DNA of 64,000 nt from Dehalococcoidia bacterium. GTDB taxonomy: Bacteria > Chloroflexota > Dehalococcoidia > Bin125. The stretch spans positions 1 through 64,000 of the forward strand of contig JAJEBU010000126.1 in NCBI GenBank assembly GCA_022822375.1, in the 5' to 3' direction. Made by a program: the position numbers and the translations under genes. Of this stretch, positions 57,495 to 64,000 are shown piece after piece (positions within the stretch are counted from its first letter, which is position 1; each line of letters starts with the position of its first letter). The notes under the pieces were generated by a model that saw only the letters and a list, made by a program, of their open reading frames with translations, searched no databases and was not told the origin of the DNA.

Positions 57495-58360
57495 GCTCAG
57501 CTGCCTGGCGCGTCGGCGTGATCGGGCATCCGGTCGCGCACAGCATTTCTCCGCGCTTCCAACAAGCAGGCTTCGACGCAGCGGGGCTTGATGCGCGCTA
57601 CGAAGCGTGGGATCTCGAACCGTCGCAGCTGGAGAGTCACATCGATTCGCTGCGCGAAGAGGACGCGCTCGGCGCGAATGTCACGATTCCGTACAAGGAG
57701 GCCGCGCTGAGGCACATGGACGGCCTGCACGAGACGGCTCGCTTTGTCGGCGCGATCAACACCGTAGTCAACAACGACGGCCACCTGCAGGGCTACAACA
57801 CCGACGTGACCGGCTTTCAGCGTTCGCTGTCGGAGGCGGGAGTCGATCCCGCTGGCGCCCGCGTGGTGCTCTGGGGCGCCGGCGGAGCAGCCCGAGCCGT
57901 CGCTTGGGCACTGATCTGGCGCCGAGCGGCCGCGCTGACCATCGTCAACCGCACCGCCGTCTGAGCGGGGAGATTGCGGCACGACCTCGCCTCGGCGTCT
58001 GCGTCGGCCGCGCTGCAATCGTTCGGAGCCGACGACGATCGCATCGCAGATGCGCTGCGCGGCGCTGATCTCGTTGTCCAATGCACGTCTGTCGGTCTGC
58101 GCGGCAGTGAAACGGCCGCTGACCTGCCGTTCGATCCCGAACGGCTCGGTCCTGACACCTTCGTCGTCGACCTGATCGCGAATCCGCTCGAAACGCCCTT
58201 GGTTCAGGCCGTCAACGCGTCCGGTCGGCGCGCGATTGGCGGGCTGCCGATGCTCGTCTACCAGGGTGCGGCCGCGTTTGAGTTGTGGACGGAGCAGGAA
58301 GCACCGGTTGCGGTGATGATGGCCGCGGCTCACGACGCCATGGCGGGGACGATGACATGA
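57491..58360 (+). pseudogene. aroE: Shikimate dehydrogenase interrupted by an in-frame TGA
   Basis: Would reduce 3-dehydroshikimate to shikimate. The N-terminal part (157 codons) has the substrate-binding 'GHPVAHSISPRFQQAGF', 'NVTIPYKEAALRHMDG' with the catalytic Lys, 'GYNTDVTGF' and the NADP loop 'GAGGAARAV', and reads up to 'IVNRTAV'. A TGA at 57962-57964 then stops it. The same frame continues for 132 codons with normal AroE sequence ('LVVQCTSVGLRG', 'VDLIANPLETPLV', 'GGLPMLVYQGAAAFELWT') to 58360. The position corresponds to an expected Arg codon (CGA to TGA). It may be a point-mutated pseudogene, a sequencing or assembly error, or a read-through gene; the C-terminal piece alone lacks the substrate domain. 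Both ends overlap neighbours as ATGA. Confidence 0.9.
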
Positions 58361-59028
58361 ATGAAGGCGTGACCATCGGCTTCGCCCTGATCGCCGCGTT
58401 CTTCGGCGGTGTCGGCCTGCTGCTCTTCAAGGAGGCGCGCACGCACCGATTTTGGCGACAGCTCGTCGCGCAGAATGACATGGATGCCATCCAGGGCATT
58501 CTCGACCAGGAGCTGGAGCACTGGCGAACCCAGCGTCCGCCGAAGGATGTCAGCGCGGCCGTCTGGTCGGGCGTACAGGGACTGGACCTGGTCAGCGCCT
58601 CGGCCGACCATGTCCGCGTCAGTACCTCCGCCGACCCCGAGTTCGGCACGATCGACGGGCAACGGCAGCAGATCGCATCGTCGTTGGACACGGCCTACGC
58701 CACTGCGCTGCGACTGGTCGAAATGATCTTCTACGACGTGCCAAACTTCCGTCCAACGTTCGTCCGCGTCGACGTGTACACCACGTTCCGCAACGAGGAC
58801 GGCGTCGCTGAGGCACGGCCGATTCTGTGTGTTGAAGCGGATCGTGGATCGGCGATGAGCCTGGATTGGAATCTGCCGCCGCAATCGCTTGCTCGGGAGT
58901 TTGAGGTGATCGCGAACCGCGCGCCGACCGGCGAGCCGCGTCCGATCACGCTGCCCGATGATCGCTTCACCGATATCGTGGACGATGCAGCATCCGTCGC
59001 GTCGACCGACGAGCGGAGGGACGATTGA
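58357..59028 (+). CDS. Membrane-anchored protein of unknown function in the aro operon
   Basis: A 223-residue protein starting at ATG 58357 (MNEGVTIGFALIAAFFGGVG), overlapping the aroE stop as ATGA. One membrane helix (about 5-23) is followed by a soluble domain of about 195 residues with no signature I recognise; it has a central 'FYDVPNFRPTFVRVDVYTTF' beta-like stretch and an acidic C-terminus. Its TGA overlaps the aroC start (TGATG), so expression is coupled to aroC. The position inside a biosynthetic operon suggests either an ancient conserved neighbour or a membrane-linked accessory. No role is assigned. Confidence 0.75.
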   Translation: MNEGVTIGFALIAAFFGGVGLLLFKEARTHRFWRQLVAQNDMDAIQGILDQELEHWRTQRPPKDVSAAVWSGVQGLDLVSASADHVRVSTSADPEFGTIDGQRQQIASSLDTAYATALRLVEMIFYDVPNFRPTFVRVDVYTTFRNEDGVAEARPILCVEADRGSAMSLDWNLPPQSLAREFEVIANRAPTGEPRPITLPDDRFTDIVDDAASVASTDERRDD

Positions 59029-60227
59029 TGGGCAGCTTTCGCTGGCTCACCGCGGGTGAATCGCATGGCCCGGGTCTGACGGTGATCATCGACGGCGTTC
59101 CGTCGGGGCTGCCGCTGTCGGAGGCGCAGATTCGAGCACAGCTCGCGCGCCGCCAACAGGGCTACGGACGCGGCGGGCGCATGAAGATCGAGACCGACTA
59201 CGCGCAGATCCGCGGCGGCGTCCGGCAGGGACGCACGATCGGCAGCCCGGTCGCGCTGTGGATTGAGAACCGTGACTTTGACCAGGGTCTCGGCCCTGAC
59301 AAGCGGGCATGGCGCGAGACCATGTCGTTGGACGTGGTTGATCCGCCGCCGACGCAGGTGACGCGCGTGCGTCCCGGTCACGCCGATCTGTCCGCGTCGC
59401 TGAAGTACGGCTACGACGACGTCCGCGACTCACTCGAGCGCGCCTCCGCCAGAGAGAGCGCCGCGCGCGTCGGCGCGGGCGCCGTCGCACGACGGCTCTG
59501 CGAAGAACTGGGTTGCGAGTTCAACAGCCACGTCGTGCAGATCGGCTCAGTGGCGCTGGCGCCAGGCGTCCCGCTGGACTGGCCGGAGGTTGAGGCGTCC
59601 CCGGTCCGCTGCGCGGACCCTGATGTTGCGCAAGCGATGATTGACGCGATCAACGCAGCCAAGCAGGACGGCGACACACTCGGTGGGACGCTCGAGGCAC
59701 GCGTCTCGGGTGTGCCATTCGGCTTGGGATCGCACGTCCAGTGGGATCGCAAGTTGAGCGGACGGATTGGCCAAGCCATCCTCTCGATGAACGCGTTCAA
59801 GGGCGTCGAGATCGGCGACGGCTTCAGCGGCGCCGCGCTGACCGGTCGCGGATATCACGACGTCGTCCTGCCCCAGGACGCCTGGGGCGGCCAACCCTGG
59901 CGTCGCCAGACCAATCACGCCGGCGGCATCGAGGGCGGCATCTCCAACGGAGAGGATCTCGTGGTCCGAGTGGCGGTCAAGCCGATCGCGACGCTTGCCC
60001 ACCCGTTGCCGTCCGCTGACCTCTCGACCGGTGAGCGGGTCGAGGCGCACTACGAACGGTCCGATGTCTGCGTCGTGCCGGCCGCAGGCGTGATCGTCGA
60101 AGCGATGCTCGCCTTGGTCCTCGCCGACGCCATCCTGGAGAAGTTCGGCGGAGATTCGCTGTCAGAAACCCGCCGAAACATGGACGCGTTCCTGGCCACC
60201 GCCGTCCCGCGCCAGGAGTGGCCATGA
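59028..60227 (+). CDS. aroC: Chorismate synthase
   Basis: Converts EPSP to chorismate with reduced FMN, the last shikimate-pathway step. From ATG 59028 (MGSFRWLTAGESHGPGLT) it has 399 residues. Family signatures are 'GESHGPGLTVIIDG', 'ERASARESAARVGAGAVARR' and the C-terminal 'GISNGEDLVVRVAVKPIATL'. The ORF track's TTG 59025 is one codon earlier, and the ATG overlaps the upstream TGA (TGATG). It overlaps aroKB by four bases. No Fe-S or fused reductase domain is seen, so it is monofunctional and needs FMNH2 from elsewhere. Confidence 0.95.
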   Translation: MGSFRWLTAGESHGPGLTVIIDGVPSGLPLSEAQIRAQLARRQQGYGRGGRMKIETDYAQIRGGVRQGRTIGSPVALWIENRDFDQGLGPDKRAWRETMSLDVVDPPPTQVTRVRPGHADLSASLKYGYDDVRDSLERASARESAARVGAGAVARRLCEELGCEFNSHVVQIGSVALAPGVPLDWPEVEASPVRCADPDVAQAMIDAINAAKQDGDTLGGTLEARVSGVPFGLGSHVQWDRKLSGRIGQAILSMNAFKGVEIGDGFSGAALTGRGYHDVVLPQDAWGGQPWRRQTNHAGGIEGGISNGEDLVVRVAVKPIATLAHPLPSADLSTGERVEAHYERSDVCVVPAAGVIVEAMLALVLADAILEKFGGDSLSETRRNMDAFLATAVPRQEWP

Positions 60228-61969
60228 GTGCGCCCAACGGGTTCCGCCGCGTCGTGTTGATCGGCTTCAGCGCGACCGGCAAGTCAGTGCTCGCACCGAT
60301 GATTGCGCACCAGCTGGGCTGGGACGCCGTCGACCTCGATGTCGAGATTGAGCGCTCGGCAGGCCGACCGATTCCCGAGATATTCGTCGATGAGGGCGAG
60401 ACAGGCTTCCGCGCCCGCGAACGCGCTGCCGTTCGCGCGGCCTCGGAGCGCGAGGGCTGCGTGATCGCCACCGGCGGCGGTGTTTGGCTCGACGCCGAAA
60501 ACCGCTCGTTGCTCGCCGATGGTGGATTCGTGGTCAGCTTGGAAGCGCGGGCCGCGACGATCCTCGCCCGCTACGCCGAGACCGAACAGGGCACGACCGA
60601 GGTGCGCCCAATGCTCGCCGGCGTCGATCCGCGACGCCGAGTCGAGACCCTCAAGGCTGCGCGTCAACCCTTTTACGCCCTCTCCGATCTGACGGTGCAC
60701 ACGGACGAGATTGCCATCGGCGAGGCGGTCGACGAGATTGTCGATGCCGTCCAGCGGCGATCCGCGCGAGCGCTCGCATCGGACGCCCGTCTGCGCGAGA
60801 TGCAGAGCGGGCCGGGCGTTGCTGCGCCGCCGCAGAACGACTTCGGGCCAGATGTCGCCTGCATCGTCGAGGCTGGAACCTCGCGCTATCCCGTCTACTG
60901 CGCGTGGGGTCTGCTCGAGCGCAGCGGCGACATCATGGATCGATTGGGACTCGGCGGACGCGTCTTCCTGATGGTCGATCAATCAATCGCCGACTCGCAC
61001 GGGGAGTCAGTGATCGCGGCGCTGACGGCAGCCGGACGCTCCGTGCAGTCGTACCGGGTGCCGTCTGGTGAGTCCAGCAAGTCGCTGGCCCAGCTGGACG
61101 CGCTGTATGGCTGGCTGTCCGAGCATCGCGCCGAGCGGCGAGACGTCATCTTCGCGCTCGGCGGCGGCGTGACGACCGATCTGGCTGGTACAGCTGCGGC
61201 GACCTATCTGCGCGGCATGCCGCTCGTCCATGCGCCGACGACCGTGCTCGGCATGGTCGATGCGGCGATCGGTGGCAAGGTCGCCATCGATCTGCCATCA
61301 GGCAAGAATCTGGTCGGCGCCTTCTATCAGCCGCGCGCGGTGTTGGCCGATGTCGCGACGCTCGCGACGTTGCCTGCACGCGAACTGCGCTCGGGTTTCG
61401 CGGAAGTGATCAAGCACGGCTTTATCCGCGACGAGCCGATGCTCGACCTGCTCGAGGCCGAGGCGGACACCCTGCTGAATCCCGCCTCGGCAGCAGAAGA
61501 TCAGCGCAGTCGGCAGCTGTTGGTCGACGTGATCACCCGCAATCAAGCAATCAAGGCGGCGGTCGTGTCGGCGGACGAGCGGGAGTCGGACCTGCGAGCC
61601 ATCCTGAACTACGGCCATACGCTCGGCCACGCGATCGAGGCGGTGACGGGCTACAGCGCCGTCTTGCACGGCGAGGCGGTGGCGATGGGGATGGTCGCCG
61701 TGGCCGAGATCGGCGCAGCGCTGGGCCTCATCGACGAGGCGGTCGTCAGCCGCCACCGACGGTTGCTCGATCGCTTCGGTCTGCCTACGCAAAGTCCGCC
61801 CGGACTCAGTCGCACCGACCTGCTCGATGCGATGTCGCGCGACAAGAAAGTCGTGGGCGGCAAGCAAAACTGGGTGCTGCTGGAGAGCGTGGGCAATCCA
61901 ATCGTGAGGCACAACGTGCCGCCCGAGGTCGTCAGCGAAGCCATCGACACCGTCGTCGGTCCGTCATAG
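60224..61969 (+). CDS. aroKB: Bifunctional shikimate kinase / 3-dehydroquinate synthase (AroK-AroB fusion)
   Basis: A 581-residue fusion. Residues 1-about 175 are shikimate kinase: P-loop GFSATGKS (14-21), shikimate-binding 'DLDVEIE' and 'ATGGGVWLDAENRSLL'. Residues about 210-575 are 3-dehydroquinate synthase: 'GGGVTTDLAGTAAATYLRG', 'DAAIGGKVAIDLPSGKNLVG', 'GFAEVIKHGFI' and 'NYGHTLGHAIEAVTG' with the zinc His. A linker with 'SARALASDARLREMQSG' separates them. Thus steps 2 and 5 of the pathway are on one chain. ATG 60224 overlaps the aroC stop (ATGA) and has GGAG upstream. It ends the operon. Confidence 0.94.
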   Translation: MSAPNGFRRVVLIGFSATGKSVLAPMIAHQLGWDAVDLDVEIERSAGRPIPEIFVDEGETGFRARERAAVRAASEREGCVIATGGGVWLDAENRSLLADGGFVVSLEARAATILARYAETEQGTTEVRPMLAGVDPRRRVETLKAARQPFYALSDLTVHTDEIAIGEAVDEIVDAVQRRSARALASDARLREMQSGPGVAAPPQNDFGPDVACIVEAGTSRYPVYCAWGLLERSGDIMDRLGLGGRVFLMVDQSIADSHGESVIAALTAAGRSVQSYRVPSGESSKSLAQLDALYGWLSEHRAERRDVIFALGGGVTTDLAGTAAATYLRGMPLVHAPTTVLGMVDAAIGGKVAIDLPSGKNLVGAFYQPRAVLADVATLATLPARELRSGFAEVIKHGFIRDEPMLDLLEAEADTLLNPASAAEDQRSRQLLVDVITRNQAIKAAVVSADERESDLRAILNYGHTLGHAIEAVTGYSAVLHGEAVAMGMVAVAEIGAALGLIDEAVVSRHRRLLDRFGLPTQSPPGLSRTDLLDAMSRDKKVVGGKQNWVLLESVGNPIVRHNVPPEVVSEAIDTVVGPS

Positions 61970-61975
61970 CGTCGT

Positions 61976-62020
61976 GGCGGGCCCGCCTTCAAATGAATGG
62001 GACGCCCACTGCATTGGGCG
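61976..62020. terminator. Possible terminator hairpins between aroKB and the orphan gene
   Basis: GGCGGGCCCGCC (61976-61987) is a 12-bp palindrome just after the aroKB stop. CGCCCA-CTGCAT-TGGGCG (62003-62020) forms a perfect 6-bp stem with a 6-nt loop. The two convergent genes would share them. No T-run follows on either strand, so termination is unproven. Confidence 0.35.
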
Positions 62021-62039
62021 ACTCTACATGGGCACGCAG

Positions 62040-62699
62040 CTAAGGACGTGGACAAGAGAACATCACTAGCGACGATTGCCAAAATCCGGCATCAACAGCC
62101 AGCATCACGTTCGCTTCATGGTCTACAGCCATAGCGACATAGTCCTCGCCCATGCTCACACTGCGTGGCAACAACTCGACTGCTCCGCCGGCACCGATTC
62201 GCATCTTGTCGACCATCTCCTCGATGCTGCTCACCGTTACGAACGCCTCAACCAGCTCGCAGTCGGATGGTGGAAAGAGGCCTGCCCTGGTCTGCATGTA
62301 CTCAAGCGCAGCCCACAAGTGGTCCCCGTTCGGCAGCGCGAAAATCCTCGATCGTGAGGCATTTGCTTGGGTCAATCGAGGATCATCTGACTCTTGAACT
62401 GGTTCCACATGCTCTTCGGACTCCTGATCGTCAGAGCCCATGATCCAGTCCGGGCCGGAGCCTGAAGGAGACTGCGGCACACTGCTTCTTCTCGTTCTAT
62501 CTGGAACGACTTGCTCCTCCTCGACACCGAAAATCTCTTCGTCGCAATGGTTGGATGGGGCCGGGATGTTCTCGTCAATGGTGAAGCACTGACCATCTTG
62601 GACGCTCACTGGCACGAGCGGTGAAGCCCCAATCGCATACGGGATAGTCACGACGACCATCGCGATGAGAAAGACAATCCAGTCTCCTCTTTTGCACAT
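62040..62699 (-). CDS. Orphan secreted or membrane-anchored protein
   Basis: A 219-residue protein starting at ATG 62699 (MCKRGDWIVFLIAMVVVTIP), placed 7 nt after AGGAG; the ORF-track start overlaps the P450 gene. A signal/anchor helix (about 7-25) is followed by an acidic Glu/Asp/Ser-rich region with a few Cys (54-70) and a C-terminal domain from about 130 ('ALPNGDHLWAALEYMQTRAG') that looks like a folded domain but matches no family I know. The base composition and use of AGA/AGG Arg codons are visibly less G+C-biased than in the rest of the window, suggesting recent acquisition. Function unknown. Confidence 0.7.
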   Translation of the reverse strand: MCKRGDWIVFLIAMVVVTIPYAIGASPLVPVSVQDGQCFTIDENIPAPSNHCDEEIFGVEEEQVVPDRTRRSSVPQSPSGSGPDWIMGSDDQESEEHVEPVQESDDPRLTQANASRSRIFALPNGDHLWAALEYMQTRAGLFPPSDCELVEAFVTVSSIEEMVDKMRIGAGGAVELLPRSVSMGEDYVAMAVDHEANVMLAVDAGFWQSSLVMFSCPRP

Positions 62700-62783
62700 C
62701 CTCATTCTCCTATCACCGCACGTTGTCGTCATGTCATCTCGTTTGACATCCCGCTCGACATGCTCGCTGCCGGGCGCGGCGAG

Positions 62784-62802
62784 ATTCCAGACAAGCTGGA
62801 AT
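62784..62802. repeat. Perfect 7-bp hairpin, REP-like, between P450 and orphan
   Basis: ATTCCAG-ACAAG-CTGGAAT is a perfect inverted repeat flanked by 'GTCATTCC'-type sequence. Such GTCATTCC...GGAATGAC palindromes are common intergenic repeats in bacteria. It is 29 nt downstream of the P450 stop, so it could also act as the P450 3' end. No clear T-run. Confidence 0.5.
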
Positions 62803-62830
62803 GACGGAGATTGCAGCGATGACCGATTGG

Positions 62831-64000
62831 CTAGTCGGCGGTGACGGCGGCCTGTGCCTTGGCCAACGAGGCTCCGCTTGAGCGCTCCACACGGATGTCG
62901 AGGTGTCGCAAGCCGCGCAGCACGATGTTTGGCTTGTAGACGGGAGTGCGCCGGCCGAGCTGGATGTCGCTGAAGCGCTCGATCATCGCCTCGAACGCGA
63001 TCTTTCCTTCCAGTCTGGCAAGCGGTGCACCGAGACAGTGGTGAATGCCACGACCGAAGGAGATGTTGCCAGCATCCTCGCGGGTGATGTCGAGGCGCTC
63101 TGGATCGGTGAACGCCTCCGGATCGCGGTTGGCGCCGCCGATCAGCAGCGAGACAGGCTTGTCGGGCTTCAAGGTGTGGCGGTCGATCTGACACTCGTCG
63201 AGCGTGACGCGGCCGTCGACCTGGACGGGCGAGTCGAAGCGCAGCAGTTCTTCGATCGCGTTGTCGATCAACTCGGGCTGCTGGCGCAGCAGCTCCAGCT
63301 GCTCTGGATGCTCCAGCAGTGCCTTGAGCCCGTTACCGATCAGGTTCGTTGTCGTCTCGTTGCCGGCGACGAGCAGCAGGCGCAAGGTGACGATCATCTC
63401 CTCCTCGCTGAGCTGATCGCCCTCTTCTTCTGCCTCGATCAGGCGCGAGACGAGGTCGTCGCGCGGCTGCTCGCGATGTTGTGCCACGATCTGCTTGAAG
63501 TAGCTGTCGAAGCGCTGGGCGGTGTCGAAGACCTGGCCAAGTTCACGCTCGTCGAGGTTCGGTTCGAGGACGCGGGCAAATCGGTCCGACCACTGCTTGA
63601 ACTGCGCTCGATCTTCGGTGGGGACGCCGATCATCTCCGCGATCACGACTGTCGGCAGCAGCGAGGCGAGGTTGGACATCAGGTCGAACTCGTGCTGGTC
63701 CTCGACCTCGTCGAGCAGCGCGTGAGCCGTGGCTCGGATGTGGTCTTCCATCTTCGCGATCTGGCGCGGCGTGAAGGCTCGGCTGACCAGTCCGCGCAGG
63801 CGTGTGTGATCGGGCGGGTCGAGCGTCAGCATCGAAGGCTGGATTTCGCTCTGGATCTGCTCGGCCACGCCGCGACGGACGCGATTGCTGCTGCTCGCGC
63901 GGGCGCGGCCGTTGGAAAAGACCTTGTAGTTGCGCAGAACCTCGTCAATGTCCTCGTACTTGGAGAGCACGAGCGCGCCAGTCAATGGGCTGGGATGGTA
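62831..64000 (-). CDS. Cytochrome P450 (partial, N-terminus beyond the window)
   Basis: A bacterial class I-type heme-thiolate monooxygenase. About 389 residues are visible; the frame is open to the right edge, reading YHPSPLTGALVLSKYEDIDE at the boundary, so the true start is outside (the TTG at 63985 in the ORF track is internal). Diagnostic motifs are the I-helix AGNETTTN, the ExxR motif EELLR and the heme-binding FGRGIHHCLG with the Cys ligand. Redox partners are not in the window. The substrate is unknown. Soluble, no membrane anchor is visible in this part. Confidence 0.95.
   Translation of the reverse strand, partial: YHPSPLTGALVLSKYEDIDEVLRNYKVFSNGRARASSSNRVRRGVAEQIQSEIQPSMLTLDPPDHTRLRGLVSRAFTPRQIAKMEDHIRATAHALLDEVEDQHEFDLMSNLASLLPTVVIAEMIGVPTEDRAQFKQWSDRFARVLEPNLDERELGQVFDTAQRFDSYFKQIVAQHREQPRDDLVSRLIEAEEEGDQLSEEEMIVTLRLLLVAGNETTTNLIGNGLKALLEHPEQLELLRQQPELIDNAIEELLRFDSPVQVDGRVTLDECQIDRHTLKPDKPVSLLIGGANRDPEAFTDPERLDITREDAGNISFGRGIHHCLGAPLARLEGKIAFEAMIERFSDIQLGRRTPVYKPNIVLRGLRHLDIRVERSSGASLAKAQAAVTAD

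Noticed and set aside
57965-58360. Independent gene starting at TTG 57974
   Set aside because: Its sequence is the C-terminal half of AroE in the same frame as the N-terminal half; no Shine-Dalgarno supports a separate start.

Overview
The window is about 64 kb of G+C-rich (roughly 63-65% by eye), almost fully coding bacterial chromosome. It is overwhelmingly core housekeeping DNA: no rRNA, tRNA, CRISPR array, insertion sequence or prophage was recognised. The gene content suggests Chloroflexota, perhaps a Dehalococcoidia/SAR202-like lineage. Pointers are an AroK-AroB fusion, a CTC-type L25, a long primary sigma factor, F420-type oxidoreductases, hydantoinase/oxoprolinase pairs and MltG with no outer-membrane genes. 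This placement is an inference from gene families, not from a phylogeny.

Layout. 1-7 kb (minus): acyl-CoA carboxylase beta subunit, aconitase, malate dehydrogenase, fumarase and an edge-truncated PPOX-family flavoprotein, together a propionyl-CoA/TCA block. 7-13.3 kb (minus): hyuA-hyuB, a small membrane protein, an M28 peptidase lipoprotein and a LysM lipoprotein. 13.4-17.7 kb: rplY (plus) converges on yvcK-secG-fmt-rlmN (minus). 17.9-23.3 kb: aldo/keto reductase, gatB, then a plus-strand trio of metallophosphoesterase, AcuI-type reductase and LLM oxidoreductase. 23.3-27.5 kb (minus): dnaG-sigA behind a near-consensus promoter. 27.5-31.7 kb (minus): ppsA and an anchored Ig-like/CARDB protein. 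31.9-41.1 kb (minus): a small unknown gene, a triple lamin-tail surface protein, RsuA/RluB-type pseudouridine synthase, cmk, plsC, ispH, a DUF512 radical-SAM protein and glmS. 41.2-53.1 kb (minus): an 11-gene run glmU-CBS protein-dprA-topA-xer-aroQ-M24 peptidase-efp-xseA-xseB-formyltransferase. 53.3-62 kb (plus): alaS-ruvX-mltG-aroE-unknown membrane protein-aroC-aroKB, tightly overlapping. 62-64 kb (minus): a less G+C-rich orphan gene and an edge-truncated cytochrome P450.

How the genes fit together. Four shikimate-pathway genes (aroQ, aroE, aroC, aroKB) lie in two runs, but aroE is cut by an in-frame TGA. Murein/envelope functions (glmS, glmU, mltG, yvcK, LysM lipoprotein) and replication/repair/processing functions (dnaG, topA, dprA, xer, xseAB, ruvX) are interspersed. 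Three genes (hyuA, yvcK, gatB) have a -10-like TANACT hexamer only 6-7 nt before the ATG and no Shine-Dalgarno, which suggests leaderless mRNAs.

No stretch longer than 300 bases lacks a gene. The largest gaps are 53066-53265, 31737-31900, 2845-2992, 6901-7031, 62700-62830, 13269-13388, 17750-17860 and 27394-27498. Candidate promoters or hairpins in them are listed; in 31737-31900 I see only a tandem repeat at the glmS end. I do not see a convincing undescribed multi-gene system. The best leads are the interrupted aroE, the leaderless promoters, the fumC SD hairpin, the unusual EF-P and RuvX residues, and several unassigned envelope proteins embedded in core operons.
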